Source of the DNA: an uncultured Massilia sp.
GTDB lineage: Bacteria > Pseudomonadota > Gammaproteobacteria > Burkholderiales > Burkholderiaceae
DNA length: 64,000 nucleotides
Reading direction: 5' to 3'
NCBI GenBank assembly: GCA_946481275.1
Contig: CAMLMV010000009.1
Location: 62,001 to 126,000, forward strand
Shown: positions 26,505 through 41,063 of the stretch, in pieces
Layout of the letters: each line of letters starts with the position of its first letter
Position numbering within the stretch: the stretch's first letter is position 1
The notes under the pieces: generated by a model
What the model was told of the DNA's origin: nothing
Seen by the model: only the letters and a program-made list of their open reading frames with translations
Database searches by the model: none
Position numbers and translations under genes: made by a program

Positions 26505-27203
26505 TCAGGCGGCCGTTTCGGCGGCGCCCGCCAGTTCGCGCAGCATCTGCAGCAGCTCGTGCGGCGTGTCCAGCAGGTAGTCGGCACCCCACGTCGCCGG
26601 ATCGATGGAGCCGCAATAGCCCCAGTTGCAGGCCACGGTGATCATCCCGGCCGCGCGGCCCGCCTCGATGTCGCGCTGGTCGTCGCCCACGTACCAGCAG
26701 TGCGCCGGGTCGAGGTCCAGGCGGCGCGCCGCTTCCAGCAGCGGGGCGGGGTGGGGTTTCGCGTGCGGCGTCGTGTCGCCCGAGATCACGCAGCCGGCGT
26801 GCGCCAGGCCGATTTGCGGGACGAGCGGGTCCGTGAAGCGGGCCGGCTTGTTGGTGACGATGCCCCAGGCCATGCCAGCCGCGGCAAGGCCGTCGAGCAG
26901 GTCGGGGATGCCGTCGAACAGCGTGCTGTGCACGGCCATGTTGGACTGGTAACGCTCGAACCATTCCAGCCGCAATTCTTCGTAGCCCGTGTCCCCCGGC
27001 GCCAGGCCGAAGGCGGCGCCGATCATGCCGCGGGCGCCGGCCGACGCGGTCGGACGCAGGATGGCGTACGGCGTCGGTTCCAGGCCGCGCTCCGTGCGCA
27101 TCCAGTTGACGGCCGCCGCGAGGTCGGGCGCGGTGTCGGCCAGGGTGCCGTCGAGGTCGAACAGGACGGCGCGCGGCGCGGACAGGGAAGAGGAAAAGGT
27201 CAT
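26505..27203 (-). CDS. gph: phosphoglycolate phosphatase, HAD superfamily
   Basis: A 232-residue HAD hydrolase. Motif I is LFDLDGTLADTAPDLA near residue 15 (nucleophile Asp), motif II IVTNKPARFT, motif III/IV HAKPHPAPLLEA and YVGDDQRDIEAG. It removes 2-phosphoglycolate formed by DNA repair. I chose ATG 27203, ten bases after ubiG ends at 27214, over a start at 27236 inside ubiG. The ompA-ubiG-gph order is common in Burkholderiales, so the gene is probably co-transcribed with ubiG. Confidence 0.9.
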   Translation of the reverse strand: MTFSSSLSAPRAVLFDLDGTLADTAPDLAAAVNWMRTERGLEPTPYAILRPTASAGARGMIGAAFGLAPGDTGYEELRLEWFERYQSNMAVHSTLFDGIPDLLDGLAAAGMAWGIVTNKPARFTDPLVPQIGLAHAGCVISGDTTPHAKPHPAPLLEAARRLDLDPAHCWYVGDDQRDIEAGRAAGMITVACNWGYCGSIDPATWGADYLLDTPHELLQMLRELAGAAETAA

Positions 27204-27213
27204 GGGTCGGTAC

Positions 27214-27921
27214 TTAGAGCGGTTTGCTGCAGGCAACCATGTAGTTGACGTCGGTGTCCTGGTTCAGCGAGTAGATCTTGGTCAGCGGGTTGTAGGTCAG
27301 GCCCTTCAATCCGTCGACGATGAGGCCGGCATCGCGCACGAAGTTCGACAACTCGGCCGGCGTGATGAATTTGGTGTAGTCGTGGGTGCCGCGCGGCAGC
27401 ATGCGCAGCACGTATTCCGCGCCGACGACGGCGAACAGATACGATTTGACGTTGCGGTTCAGGGTCGAGAAGAACACGCGGCCGCCCGGTTTGACGAGCG
27501 CCGCCGCGGCGCGCACGATGGAAGCCGGGTCCGGGACGTGCTCGAGCATCTCCATGCAGGTGACGACGTCGAACTGGCCCGGCTCTTCCGCGGCCATGTC
27601 TTCGGCGGCGATCATTTTGTAACGCACTTCCACGCCCGATTCCAGGCTGTGCAGGTCAGCGACCTTCAGCGCCTTCTTCGATAGGTCGATGCCCGTGACC
27701 TTGGCGCCCTTGCGCGCCATCGATTCGGCCAGGATGCCGCCGCCGCAGCCGATGTCGATGACGTTTTTGCCAGCCAGCGGCACGCGCGCGTTGATCCATT
27801 CCAGGCGCAACGGGTTGATGTCGTGCAGCGGACGGAATTCGGACGTCGGGTCCCACCAGCGGTGGGCCAGTTCACTGAACTTCTGGATCTCTAAGGGATC
27901 GGCGTTGGTCGTCGTAGTCAT
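27214..27921 (-). CDS. ubiG: UbiG, ubiquinone O-methyltransferase
   Basis: A 235-residue SAM-dependent enzyme carrying out both O-methylations of ubiquinone biosynthesis. Signature regions: [20 protein letters not shown] at the N-terminus, SAM motif [20 protein letters not shown], and later [10 protein letters not shown] and [14 protein letters not shown]. The start ATG 27921 agrees with family length; the frame continues 21 codons upstream into the ompA terminator zone. gph follows closely. Confidence 0.95.
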   Translation of the reverse strand: MTTTTNADPLEIQKFSELAHRWWDPTSEFRPLHDINPLRLEWINARVPLAGKNVIDIGCGGGILAESMARKGAKVTGIDLSKKALKVADLHSLESGVEVRYKMIAAEDMAAEEPGQFDVVTCMEMLEHVPDPASIVRAAAALVKPGGRVFFSTLNRNVKSYLFAVVGAEYVLRMLPRGTHDYTKFITPAELSNFVRDAGLIVDGLKGLTYNPLTKIYSLNQDTDVNYMVACSKPL

Positions 27922-27983
27922 AGGACGGAATGATAGCGGAAATGGGTAGCCGGTACGGCTGGGATCGTGAAAAAAACCAGGCA

Positions 27984-28010
27984 TAAAAAAACCCCGCCGC
28001 AGCGGGGTTG
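27984..28010 (-). terminator. intrinsic terminator of ompA
   Basis: On the minus strand AACCCCGC pairs with GCGGGGTT around a short CTGCGGC-type loop, followed by seven T (plus-strand A run 27985-27991). It lies 18 bases after the ompA stop. Confidence 0.87.
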
Positions 28011-28027
28011 TTCAGGCGTGAGCCGGA

Positions 28028-28741
28028 TTACTGCTTGTTGCTGCGGGTACCGACGACTTCGATTTCCACGCGGCGGTTCTTCGCACGGCCGGCGGCGGTC
28101 TTGTTGTCGGCGACCGGCTGCTTCTCGCCTTTGCCTTCGGTGTAGACGCGGTTCGATTCGACGCCCTTGCTCTGCAGATAAGCCTTGACGGCTTCGGCGC
28201 GGCGGACGGACAGCTTCTGGTTGTACTCATCGGTGCCGACCGAGTCGGTGTGGCCGACGGCGATGATGACTTCCAGGTTGATGTCTTTCAGCTTGGAGAC
28301 CAGGTCGTCCAGCGACGCTTTGCCGGCCGGCTTCAGGACAGCCTTGTCGAAGTCGAAGAAGGCGTCAGCCGAGTAGCTCACTTTTTCCGAGGTCGGGACC
28401 GGAGCAGGTGCCGGTGCCGGGGCCGGAGCCGGGGCAGGTGCCGGAGCGGCCGGCGGCGGCGGCGGAGCGACGCACTTGCCGTTTTCCAGACGCTCAGGCG
28501 GCACGCACAGCGGTGCGTCGCAGCCCGGGACCGCGTCGGCCGGGGTCCAGTAGCCGGTGCGCCAGCACAGGCCGAAAGGATTGCGGGCGATGACGCCACG
28601 GGCATCCTGCACGTAAGCGCTGTACGGCGTCGGCGCCTTGATATCGGTGGTCAGCGGCGCATACGGAGGCGCGCTTTGCGCGGATGCACTGCCCGCCATC
28701 GCGGCCGTAGCTGCGAATACGAGGGTTGCCAATTTATTCAT
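28028..28741 (-). CDS. ompA: OmpA family outer-membrane protein
   Basis: A 237-residue protein. Residues 1-21 are a signal peptide ending ASA. A short domain with four Cys (GLCWRTGYWTPADAVPGCDAP, then two more) follows, then a Pro/Ala linker of repeated AP pairs. The C-terminal OmpA domain (about 125-230) contains GHTDSVGTDEYNQKLSVRRA for diaminopimelate and peptidoglycan binding. There is no transmembrane barrel of the enterobacterial size, so it is a peptidoglycan-anchoring protein of the short OmpA type found in Burkholderiales. It has its own terminator at 27984-28010. Confidence 0.93.
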   Translation of the reverse strand: MNKLATLVFAATAAMAGSASAQSAPPYAPLTTDIKAPTPYSAYVQDARGVIARNPFGLCWRTGYWTPADAVPGCDAPLCVPPERLENGKCVAPPPPPAAPAPAPAPAPAPAPAPVPTSEKVSYSADAFFDFDKAVLKPAGKASLDDLVSKLKDINLEVIIAVGHTDSVGTDEYNQKLSVRRAEAVKAYLQSKGVESNRVYTEGKGEKQPVADNKTAAGRAKNRRVEIEVVGTRSNKQ

Positions 28742-29137
28742 ATTTCTTCTTCCTTTCGGTAAAATCTTCTAGCAGCGAAACTGCCTCAGGGCAATAAGAC
28801 GTGAGCATAATATTAACACTCGAGACAGCACGTCAGTTCCGCATTGTGAAACAAGCAATTAACGTCTCGGCCATTTTGCCACATACGCCACATCCGCACG
28901 ACCGACCGTCGACCAATTGCCGTGCATGCTATTTGTCGCGTTGTTTCTGCGCAACAAGGTGTCGGGAGTCGCACGCAAGCTTGACGAATGTTTATGACAG
29001 GCATGTGTCAAAGGGTTAATTGTGCTCGTTTGCCATCGCCTTTGGGCTGCCGTTGAAATACGTTATGGACAGGGCTGCCGTGGTAAAATCATGGGCTTGG
29101 AATATCACTTATCAGCCTGAAGGCGCCGACCCGCACA
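28742..29137. other. divergent promoter region between ompA and gyrA
   Basis: A 396-bp gap without a gene. For gyrA there is an extended -10 element TGGTAAAAT at 29081-29089. For ompA, an AT-rich TAATATTATG stretch around 28808-28818 read on the minus strand is the best -10 candidate, leaving an untranslated leader of about 60 bases that ends in a strong AAAGGAAGAAGA ribosome-binding site. No small open frame looks coding. Confidence 0.5.
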
Positions 29138-31753
<2,616 letters not shown>

Positions 31754-31771
31754 TCCGGACAGCCAGCCACG

Positions 31772-31809
31772 AAGCCGCCCTGACGCTTGCGTCTCGGCGG
31801 CTTTTTTTT
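31772..31809 (+). terminator. intrinsic terminator of gyrA
   Basis: AAGCCGCC (31772-31779) pairs with GGCGGCTT (31796-31803) around an inner hairpin, followed by a run of T to 31809. Confidence 0.88.
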
Positions 31810-31930
31810 CGTAATTCCCCCGAAATGGCAGCGGTTGAGGATTTTTTGCAAGTTTCGTGCGAAAATCGAGGAACCCGCATTGTCATGCCGGGATTGCAAG
31901 CCCCCGCACCAGCCATCATCAAGGACATCC

Positions 31931-32479
31931 GTGAAGAAAACTCTCGTCGCCATCGCCTCCGCCCTCGCCGTCACCTGCTCCTCCGCCGCGTTTGCCGCGA
32001 CGCCGTCCGCCGACCCGGCCGTCGTCGCCGCCACCAAGCAGATGATGGCGTCGATGAAGATCCGCGACGTGATGCTGGCGTCGCTGAAGCAGGCGGACCA
32101 GCAGATGCCGGTCCAGATGGCCGCGTCGCTGAACGCGATGATCGACAGCGACGCGACGATGAGCGCAGAGAAGAAGGCCGAGGCGCACAAGAAGCTCAAG
32201 GAGGCGCTGCCGACGCTGACCGCGCAGACGCACGCGCTCTTCTCCGACCCGACCCTCGTCGACGACATGCTGGCCGAGATGGTGCCGCTGTACGCCGAGA
32301 CCTATACGCTGGACGAGATCCGCCAGCTGTCCGCGTTCTACGCCTCGCCGCTGGGCCAGAAGATGCTGGCGAACATGCCGACGCTGATGACCCGCAGCAT
32401 GGAGATCAGCCAACGCGTGATGATGCCGCGCGTCCAGAAGATGATGGCGCAGAGCGCACAAAGCATCGTCGGCAAATAA
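31931..32479 (+). CDS. DUF2059 domain secreted protein
   Basis: A 182-residue protein. The GTG start at 31931, after CAAGGA, gives a signal peptide [22 protein letters not shown]. The mature part is all-helical, with [20 protein letters not shown] and [20 protein letters not shown], the DUF2059 hallmark. Function is unknown. A longer frame from 31787 would bury the signal peptide. serC begins ten bases after the stop, so the gene may share the serC transcript. Confidence 0.85.
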   Translation: MKKTLVAIASALAVTCSSAAFAATPSADPAVVAATKQMMASMKIRDVMLASLKQADQQMPVQMAASLNAMIDSDATMSAEKKAEAHKKLKEALPTLTAQTHALFSDPTLVDDMLAEMVPLYAETYTLDEIRQLSAFYASPLGQKMLANMPTLMTRSMEISQRVMMPRVQKMMAQSAQSIVGK

Positions 32480-32489
32480 GGAGGAGACG

Positions 32490-33578
32490 ATGACCCAGGT
32501 GTACAACTTCTCCGCCGGCCCGGCCGTCCTGCCGAAAGAAGTGCTGCGCCAGGCAGCCGAGGAAATGCTCGACTGGCACGGCAGCGGCATGTCCGTGATG
32601 GAGATGAGCCATCGCGGCCCCGAATTCATTTCGATCGCCAGGCAGGCCGAGGCCGACCTGCGCGAACTGCTGGCGATACCGGACAATTACAAGGTCCTGT
32701 TCCTGCAGGGCGGTGGCCTCGGCCAGAACGCCATCATCCCGTTGAACATGGTGGGCCGCAAACCGCAGCCTGCCACCGTCGACTTCGTCCACACCGGTTC
32801 GTGGTCCGGCAAGTCGATCAAGGAAGCCAGGCGTTATGCGAACGTGAACGTGGCTGCGTCGGGCGAAGCGAGCCGCTTCACCACCGTGCCGCCGCAGGAG
32901 ACGTGGAAGCTGAGTGAAGACACCGCGTATCTGCACCTGTGCACGAACGAGACCATCGACGGCGTGGAGATCGGCTACGTGCCGACGGTGCAAGGCGATA
33001 CGCCGCTCGTCGTCGACATGTCGTCGCACATCCTGTCGCGCCAGGTCGACGTGTCGAAATACGGCGTGATCTTCGCCGGCGCGCAAAAGAATATCGGTCC
33101 GGCGGGCCTGACGATCACGATCGTGCGCGAAGACCTGCTCGGCCACGCGCTGCCGATCTGCCCGGGCGTGTTCAACTGGAGCGCGGTGGCGGAGGCGGAG
33201 TCGATGCTGAACACGCCGCCGACGTATGGCATCTATATCGCGGGCCTCGTGTTCGCGCACCTGAAAAAACAGGGCGGCGTGGCTGAGATGGAACGCCGCA
33301 ACATCGAAAAAGCGCGCCTGCTGTACGCGGCGCTGGACGCCGACGACTTCTACCAGAATCGTGTGGCGCCCGAATATCGCTCGCGCATGAACGTACCGTT
33401 CTACCTGCGCGATGAATCCTTGAACGAACAATTCCTGGCCGGCGCCAAAGCGCGCGGCCTGCTGCAACTGAAGGGCCACAAGTCCGTCGGCGGTATGCGG
33501 GCATCGATCTACAACGCGATGCCGATCGAGGGTGTGCAAGCCCTGGTCGATTATTTGAACGAGTTCGCGGGCCGCTAA
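32490..33578 (+). CDS. serC: phosphoserine aminotransferase
   Basis: A 362-residue PLP enzyme of fold type I that converts 3-phosphohydroxypyruvate and glutamate to phosphoserine, and also serves pyridoxal phosphate synthesis. The N-terminus [16 protein letters not shown] and the PLP lysine region [14 protein letters not shown] are diagnostic. A strong AAGGAGGAGACG precedes the ATG. It heads the conserved serC-pheA-hisC-tyrA-aroA-cmk-rpsA supraoperon. Confidence 0.97.
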   Translation: MTQVYNFSAGPAVLPKEVLRQAAEEMLDWHGSGMSVMEMSHRGPEFISIARQAEADLRELLAIPDNYKVLFLQGGGLGQNAIIPLNMVGRKPQPATVDFVHTGSWSGKSIKEARRYANVNVAASGEASRFTTVPPQETWKLSEDTAYLHLCTNETIDGVEIGYVPTVQGDTPLVVDMSSHILSRQVDVSKYGVIFAGAQKNIGPAGLTITIVREDLLGHALPICPGVFNWSAVAEAESMLNTPPTYGIYIAGLVFAHLKKQGGVAEMERRNIEKARLLYAALDADDFYQNRVAPEYRSRMNVPFYLRDESLNEQFLAGAKARGLLQLKGHKSVGGMRASIYNAMPIEGVQALVDYLNEFAGR

Positions 33579-33653
33579 GGCCATCGTTGCGGTTGGGTGC
33601 ATGGGGTCCCTTCGCCCCAACCGGACATGCGAACCGCACCCCATGAGCAGACG

Positions 33654-34724
33654 ATGACAGACAAACTCAAACCCCTGCGCGAACAGATCGATGCGATCGA
33701 CGCGCAAATCCTCGAACTCCTTTCACGCCGCGGCAAGGTCGCGCAGGAAGTCGGCCACGTGAAGGCCGAGACGAACGCCCCCGTGTTCCGCCCCGAACGC
33801 GAAGCGCAGGTGCTGCGCGGCGTCGCCGAGCGCAATCCCGGTCCGCTGAAGAACCAGGACGTGCAGACCATTTTCCGCGAGATCATGTCGTCCTGCCGCG
33901 CGCTGGAAAAGCGCGTGACGGTCGCCTTCCTCGGCCCCACCGGCACGTTCAGCGAACAGGCCGTGTTCCAGCAGTTCGGCAGCGCCGTCGAAGGCCTGCC
34001 GTGCGTGTCGATCGACGAGGTGTTCCGCGCCACCGAGGCCGGCACCGCCGACTACGGCGTCGTCCCCGTCGAGAACTCGTCCGAGGGCGCGATCAACCGC
34101 ACGCTCGACCTGATGCTCGCGACGACGACCATCATCAGCGGCGAAGTGTCGATCCCCGTGCACCACAGCCTCATGACGAAGACGGGCAGCATGGACGGCG
34201 TGAAGGTCGTGTGCGCGCATTCGCAGGCGCTGGCCCAGTGCCAGGTTTGGCTCAACCTGCACCATCCGGGCATCGAGCGCCGTGCCGTCGCGTCGAACGC
34301 GGAAGCGGCCGTGCTGGCGAGCCAGGATCCGACCATCGCCGCGATCGCCAGCGAGATGGCGGGCGAGCAGTACAAGCTGGGCGTCGTGCAGGCGCACATC
34401 CAGGACGATCCGCACAACCGCACGCGCTTCCTGATCATCGGCAGCCAGGCCACGGGCCCGTCCGGCAAGGACCGCACGTCGATCGTGCTGGCCGTGCCGA
34501 ACAAGGCCGGTGCCGTCTACAGCCTGCTCGCGCCGCTCGCGAAGCACGGCGTGTCGATGACGCGCTTCGAATCGCGTCCCGCGCGCATCGGCACGTGGGA
34601 GTACTACTTCTACGTGGACGTCGAAGGCCATATCGCCGATGCCGCCGTCGGCCGCGCGCTCGACGAGCTCAAGGACAACGCCGCCTTCTTCAAGGTATTG
34701 GGATCCTATCCCGTCGGCCTCTGA
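33654..34724 (+). CDS. pheA: bifunctional chorismate mutase/prephenate dehydratase
   Basis: A 356-residue enzyme of phenylalanine synthesis. Residues 1-90 form an AroQ-type chorismate mutase (REQIDAIDAQILELLSRRGK). Residues 95-280 form the prephenate dehydratase (VAFLGPTGTFSEQAVFQQFG, VVPVENSSEGAINRTLDLML). An ACT domain with ESRP (FESRPAR) near residue 305 is the phenylalanine feedback site. I preferred ATG 33654 over 33597 because it gives the standard start TDKLKPLREQIDA. Confidence 0.96.
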   Translation: MTDKLKPLREQIDAIDAQILELLSRRGKVAQEVGHVKAETNAPVFRPEREAQVLRGVAERNPGPLKNQDVQTIFREIMSSCRALEKRVTVAFLGPTGTFSEQAVFQQFGSAVEGLPCVSIDEVFRATEAGTADYGVVPVENSSEGAINRTLDLMLATTTIISGEVSIPVHHSLMTKTGSMDGVKVVCAHSQALAQCQVWLNLHHPGIERRAVASNAEAAVLASQDPTIAAIASEMAGEQYKLGVVQAHIQDDPHNRTRFLIIGSQATGPSGKDRTSIVLAVPNKAGAVYSLLAPLAKHGVSMTRFESRPARIGTWEYYFYVDVEGHIADAAVGRALDELKDNAAFFKVLGSYPVGL

Positions 34725-34760
34725 ATCACAGAATCATCCCATTACAGCCAAGAGAATCCC

Positions 34761-35864
34761 ATGTCGCAATTCGGTCCCGATTACGTCCGCGCCATCGCCC
34801 CTTACCAGGCCGGCAAACCCATTTCCGAAGTCGCCCGCGAGTTCGGCCTCGATGAAGCCAATATCGTCAAGCTGGCGTCCAACGAAAACCCCTTCGGCAT
34901 CCCCGAGTCGGCCAAGGCAGCGATGGCCGCCGCGGCTGCGGAACTCGGCCGCTACCCGGACGCCAACGGCTTCGAGCTGAAGGCCGCGCTGGCCAAGCGC
35001 TACGACGTGCCGGCCGACTGGATCACCCTCGGCAACGGCTCCAACGACATCCTCGAGATCGCCGCGCACGCGTTCGTGCAGAAGGGCCAGGCCGTCGTCT
35101 ACTCGCAGTACTCGTTCGCCGTGTACGCGCTGGCCACGCAGGGCGTCGGCGCGCGCGGCATCGTGGTGCCGGCGAAGAACCACGGCCACGACCTCGATGC
35201 GATGGCCGCCGCCATCGATGCGGACACCCGTCTCGTCTACATCGCCAACCCGAACAACCCGACCGGCACGTTCATCGCCGCACCCGAGATCGAAGCGTTC
35301 CTGGCGAAGGTGCCGGCGTCCGTCGTCGTCGTGCTGGACGAGGCGTATAACGAATACCTCGAGCAGAAGGACCAGTTCGAATCGACGCAGTGGGTCCGCA
35401 AATACCCGAACCTGATCGTCTCGCGCACCTTCTCGAAAGCGTATGGCCTCGCCGGCCTGCGCGTCGGTTTCGCCATCGCCCAGCCGGCCGTGACGGACCT
35501 GATGAACCGCATCCGCCAGCCGTTCAACGTGAACTCGCTCGCGCAGGCCGCCGCCATCGCGGCGCTGAACGACAAGGAATTCCTGCAGAAGGGCGCAGAA
35601 AACAACCGCGCCGGCTACCGGCAGCTGACCGCGGCATTCGATGAGCTCAAGCTCGAGTACGTCCCGTCGTACGGCAACTTCGTGCTCGTGAAAGTGGGCG
35701 AGGACGAGGGCGCCGGCGCGCGCGTGAACCTCGCGCTGCTGAAGCAGGGCGTGATCGTGCGTCCGGTCGGCGCGTACGGCCTGCCGCAATGGCTGCGCAT
35801 CTCGATCGGCCTGCCGGAAGAGAATGCGCGCTTCGTGGAAGCGCTCAAGAAGGCCTTGAGCTGA
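34761..35864 (+). CDS. hisC: histidinol-phosphate/aromatic aminotransferase
   Basis: A 367-residue PLP aminotransferase. The substrate-loop motif [14 protein letters not shown] and the PLP lysine in [17 protein letters not shown] match HisC. Sitting between pheA and tyrA, it is the HisC2-type copy that probably transaminates aromatic keto acids or prephenate, perhaps along with histidinol phosphate. Its stop codon overlaps the tyrA start (TGATG). Confidence 0.95.
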   Translation: MSQFGPDYVRAIAPYQAGKPISEVAREFGLDEANIVKLASNENPFGIPESAKAAMAAAAAELGRYPDANGFELKAALAKRYDVPADWITLGNGSNDILEIAAHAFVQKGQAVVYSQYSFAVYALATQGVGARGIVVPAKNHGHDLDAMAAAIDADTRLVYIANPNNPTGTFIAAPEIEAFLAKVPASVVVVLDEAYNEYLEQKDQFESTQWVRKYPNLIVSRTFSKAYGLAGLRVGFAIAQPAVTDLMNRIRQPFNVNSLAQAAAIAALNDKEFLQKGAENNRAGYRQLTAAFDELKLEYVPSYGNFVLVKVGEDEGAGARVNLALLKQGVIVRPVGAYGLPQWLRISIGLPEENARFVEALKKALS

Positions 35865-36772
35865 TGTTCGCGAAAGTCGTCATCGTCGGCGTCGGCCTGA
35901 TCGGCGGCTCGTTCGCGCTGGGGCTGAAGGCGGCCGGCGCCGCGGGCCACATCGTGGGCCTGGGGCGCTCCGCGCAGGCGCTCGCGCGTGCGCGCGAACT
36001 CGGGATCATCGACGAGGCCGCGACGTCGCCGCAAGACGCCATGCGCGGCGCGGACCTCGTGCTGCTGGCGGCACCCGTCGCGCAGACGGGGGCCATCCTC
36101 GCATCGCTGCTGCCGCACCTCGAGCCGCAGACGATCGTCACGGACGCGGGCAGCACCAAGTCCGACGTCGTGGCGGCCGCGCGCGCCGCGCTGGGCGACA
36201 GGGTCGTCCAGTTCGTGCCGGGCCACCCGATCGCCGGGCGCGAATCGAACGGCCCGGACGCGGCGATCCCGGATCTCTACCGCGGCAAGAAGACGGTCCT
36301 CGCCCCGCTGGCGGAGAATGCGCCGGAAGCCGTCGAGAAAGTGGCCGCCGCGTGGCGCACGTGCGGCGCCATCATCCACATGCTCACGCCGCAGGAACAC
36401 GACAGGGTGTTCGCCGCGGTCAGCCACCTGCCGCACCTCCTCGCGTACGCGCTCGTCGACGACATCGCCAACAAGCCGCACGCGGACCTGCTGTTCCAGT
36501 ACGCCGCCAGCGGCTTCCGCGACTTCACCCGCATCGCCGGGAGTTCTCCGGAAATGTGGCGCGACATCAGCCTCGCGAACCGCGACGCGCTGCTCGGCGA
36601 ACTGGACGCCTATCTCGCTCAATTGACTCACCTTCGCGCGCGGCTCGCCGCCAACGACGGCCCCGCGCTGGAGGCGACCTACGCCAACGCCCAGCGCGCC
36701 CGCCGCGCGTGGACCGAAGCGATCGAAACCGCGGAAAAACCGCCGCGGCCCGATCAGGAATCTGGAAAATGA
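35864..36772 (+). CDS. tyrA: prephenate dehydrogenase
   Basis: A 302-residue NAD(P)-dependent enzyme of tyrosine synthesis. The N-terminal Rossmann motif is [19 protein letters not shown]. The helical dimerisation region includes [15 protein letters not shown] and the conserved [12 protein letters not shown]. The ATG at 35864 overlaps the hisC stop by one base; the stop overlaps the aroA start (ATGA). There is no ACT domain, so feedback control is unlikely in this polypeptide. Confidence 0.95.
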   Translation: MFAKVVIVGVGLIGGSFALGLKAAGAAGHIVGLGRSAQALARARELGIIDEAATSPQDAMRGADLVLLAAPVAQTGAILASLLPHLEPQTIVTDAGSTKSDVVAAARAALGDRVVQFVPGHPIAGRESNGPDAAIPDLYRGKKTVLAPLAENAPEAVEKVAAAWRTCGAIIHMLTPQEHDRVFAAVSHLPHLLAYALVDDIANKPHADLLFQYAASGFRDFTRIAGSSPEMWRDISLANRDALLGELDAYLAQLTHLRARLAANDGPALEATYANAQRARRAWTEAIETAEKPPRPDQESGK

Positions 36773-38100
36773 CACAAGCTAAAATCTATCCCCAGCACAT
36801 CGACCTCGAACCCGTGATGCGCGTGCAAGGCACCGTACGCCTGCCGGGTTCGAAGAGCATCTCGAACCGCACGCTGCTGCTGGCCGCACTGTCCGAAGGC
36901 ACGACGACCATCCACGACCTGCTCGCGTCGGACGACACGTCCGTCATGCTGGACGCCCTCAAGAAGCTCGGCATCCGGTGGGAACAGGTCGACGAGCGCA
37001 CGCACGTCGTGCACGGCGCGGGCGGCAAGCTGACCGTCGGCCAGGCCGACCTGTTCATGGGGAACGCGGGCACGGCGATCCGTCCGCTGACGGCGGCGCT
37101 GGCCGTGATCGGCGGCGACTACCTGCTCCACGGCGTCGAGCGCATGCACGAGCGGCCGATCGGCGACCTGGTCGACGCGCTGAACGCCGTCGGCGCCAAC
37201 ATCGAGTACACGGGCAATCCAGGCTATCCGCCGCTGCACATCCGCGCGGGCAAGGTGCAGCCGGACCGCATCGCCGTGCGCGGCAACGTGTCGAGCCAGT
37301 TCCTGACCGCGCTGCTGATGTCCGCACCGCTGATGGCGGTCGACAAGCCGGTCACCATCGAGGTCGTGGGCGAGCTGATTTCGAAGCCGTACATCGAGAT
37401 CACGCTGAACCTGATGCGCCGCTTCGGCGTGACGGTCGGCCAGGACGGTTGGGCGTCGTTCACCGTGCAGCCGGGCCAGACCTACCAGAGCCCCGGCAGC
37501 ATCCACGTCGAGGGCGACGCGTCGTCGGCGTCGTACTTCCTGGCCGCGGGCGCCATCGCCGGCGGTCCGGTGCGCGTGGAAGGCGTGGGCAAGGATTCCA
37601 TCCAGGGCGACGTGCGTTTCGCCGACGCGCTGGAGCAGATGGGCGCCACGATCACGAAGGGCGACAACTGGATCGAAGCGAAATCGAACGGCGTCCTGAA
37701 AGCCATCGACGCGGACTTCAACCACATCCCGGACGCCGCGATGACGATCGCCGTCGCCGCGCTGTACGCGGACGGCACGAGCACGCTGCGCAACATCGCC
37801 AGCTGGCGCGTGAAGGAAACGGACCGCCTGGCCGCGATGGCGACAGAGCTGCGCAAGGTCGGCGCGACGGTGGAAGAGGGCCCGGACTATATCCGCGTGA
37901 CGCCGCCCGACACGCTGTCGCATGCGACGATCGACACCTATGACGACCACCGGATGGCGATGTGCTTCTCGCTGGCGTCGCTGGATGGTGCCGCGCGCCG
38001 CGGCAACGCGATGCGCATCAACGATCCGAAGTGTGTGGCCAAGACGTTCCCGGATTACTTCGAAACGTTTTCCGGAATCGCGCAAGACACATTATCCTGA
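36769..38100 (+). CDS. aroA: 3-phosphoshikimate 1-carboxyvinyltransferase (EPSP synthase)
   Basis: A 443-residue enzyme joining shikimate-3-phosphate and PEP. Motifs: [20 protein letters not shown] near the N-terminus, [15 protein letters not shown] for the PEP and glyphosate loop (Gly and Pro as in class I enzymes), and [20 protein letters not shown]. The ATG lies inside the tyrA stop, so the two are translationally coupled. A long unrelated frame covers the same bases on the plus strand from 36352 but has no family features. Confidence 0.97.
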   Translation: MTQAKIYPQHIDLEPVMRVQGTVRLPGSKSISNRTLLLAALSEGTTTIHDLLASDDTSVMLDALKKLGIRWEQVDERTHVVHGAGGKLTVGQADLFMGNAGTAIRPLTAALAVIGGDYLLHGVERMHERPIGDLVDALNAVGANIEYTGNPGYPPLHIRAGKVQPDRIAVRGNVSSQFLTALLMSAPLMAVDKPVTIEVVGELISKPYIEITLNLMRRFGVTVGQDGWASFTVQPGQTYQSPGSIHVEGDASSASYFLAAGAIAGGPVRVEGVGKDSIQGDVRFADALEQMGATITKGDNWIEAKSNGVLKAIDADFNHIPDAAMTIAVAALYADGTSTLRNIASWRVKETDRLAAMATELRKVGATVEEGPDYIRVTPPDTLSHATIDTYDDHRMAMCFSLASLDGAARRGNAMRINDPKCVAKTFPDYFETFSGIAQDTLS

Positions 38101-38129
38101 TGGGATAACTGGTAACCACACAAAAGTAC

Positions 38130-38792
38130 ATGCCGAACTCGAATATTCCCGTCATTACGATTGACGGCCCGACCGCCTCGGGCAAGGGCACGGTGGCCCA
38201 CAAGGTCGCCGACCGCCTGGGTTTCCACCTGCTGGATTCCGGCGCCCTGTATCGCCTGACCGCGCTGTCCGCACTGCGCCGCGGTACCGACCTGCGCGAC
38301 GAGCACGCGCTCGCCAAGGTCGCCGAACACCTGCCCGTCCGCTTCAACGGCGGCCACATCTACCTGGGCACGGAAGAGGTGAGCAACGCCATCCGCCAGG
38401 AAGAAGTGGGCAATACCGCGTCGAAGATCGCCGCGCTGCCGGCCGTGCGCCAGGCGTTGTATGGCTTGCAGCTGAGCTTCCGCGAGACGCCCGGCCTCGT
38501 GGCCGACGGCCGCGACATGGGCACCGTGATCTTTCCTGGCGCACAGCTAAAAGTGTTCCTGACCGCAAGTGTTGAGGCACGTGCGCAACGCCGGTATAAG
38601 CAATTGATTGACAAAGGATTTTCTGCTAATATGGACGATCTGCTGGCGGATTTGCAGGCCCGCGACGCGCGCGATACCCAGCGCGCCGTGGCCCCGCTGG
38701 TGCCGGCGGAAGGGGCGCACATCCTCGATACCTCGCAGATGACGGCGGACGAAGCCGTCGAACAGGTACTCGCCTGGTACGCGCATCCCTGA
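38130..38792 (+). CDS. cmk: cytidylate kinase
   Basis: A 220-residue P-loop kinase converting CMP/dCMP to the diphosphate. The P-loop reads [14 protein letters not shown] near residues 8-21, with [20 protein letters not shown] in the middle and [17 protein letters not shown] later. It follows aroA after 29 bases. A possible terminator/attenuator hairpin lies at 38831-38859 before rpsA. Confidence 0.96.
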   Translation: MPNSNIPVITIDGPTASGKGTVAHKVADRLGFHLLDSGALYRLTALSALRRGTDLRDEHALAKVAEHLPVRFNGGHIYLGTEEVSNAIRQEEVGNTASKIAALPAVRQALYGLQLSFRETPGLVADGRDMGTVIFPGAQLKVFLTASVEARAQRRYKQLIDKGFSANMDDLLADLQARDARDTQRAVAPLVPAEGAHILDTSQMTADEAVEQVLAWYAHP

Positions 38793-38830
38793 ACAGAATG
38801 CAGCAAGCGCCGCGAGCGGCGTGCAGGGTG

Positions 38831-38859
38831 CCCGGGACATCGTGTTCCGGGTGTTGTTT
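38831..38859 (+). terminator. hairpin between cmk and rpsA
   Basis: CCCGGGACA (38831-38839) pairs with TGTTCCGGG (38843-38851) over nine positions with one G-U pair, then TGTTGTTT. The T tract is interrupted, so it may be a partial terminator or attenuator upstream of rpsA. Confidence 0.5.
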
Positions 38860-38916
38860 AACTTGACCCAGTTCAGATCGCATATAGCCGGTCTGCTGGC
38901 TAACATCTCAAAACTT

Positions 38917-40623
<1,707 letters not shown>

Positions 40624-40640
40624 TCACCGAGAGTGAGCAG

Positions 40641-40946
40641 ATGACCAAGTCCGAGCTGATCAACCGCCTGGCCGAGCGCTATTCTCAGCTGGTGGCAAAA
40701 GACGCCGAGTTCGCCGTCAAGACCATCCTCGATGCGATGACCAACGCTCTCGCGAGCGGCCAGCGCATCGAGATCCGGGGTTTCGGCAGCTTTGCCCTGA
40801 ACAGCCGGCCGCCCCGCATCGGCCGCAACCCGAAGTCCGGCGACAAGGTGATGGTGCCCGAAAAACGGGTGCCCCACTTCAAACCGGGCAAGCAGTTGCG
40901 CGAGCGGGTGGATGCGATGGTCGGGCAACCGATCATCGAAGACTGA
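40641..40946 (+). CDS. ihfB: integration host factor subunit beta
   Basis: A 101-residue DNA-bending HU/IHF-fold protein. [40 protein letters not shown] and the arm sequence [22 protein letters not shown] are diagnostic; Pro in the beta arm intercalates into DNA. It starts 17 bases after rpsA with a weak GAGAGTGAG site. A strong terminator follows (40967-40998), which separates it from the patatin gene. Confidence 0.97.
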   Translation: MTKSELINRLAERYSQLVAKDAEFAVKTILDAMTNALASGQRIEIRGFGSFALNSRPPRIGRNPKSGDKVMVPEKRVPHFKPGKQLRERVDAMVGQPIIED

Positions 40947-40966
40947 TCCGTCTGCGACAGACTCAC

Positions 40967-40998
40967 AAAACGGCGTCCTTCGGGGCGCCGTTTTTTTT
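40967..40998 (+). terminator. intrinsic terminator of rpsA-ihfB
   Basis: AAAACGGCG (40967-40975) pairs with CGCCGTTTT (40986-40994) around a GC-rich loop, followed by T to 40998. Confidence 0.9.
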
Positions 40999-41063
40999 GT
41001 AGCCGGGCACTCGTGGGAATACAATGGTCTTGCCATTTCCCACGCGTTGCACAGACCTCGGCC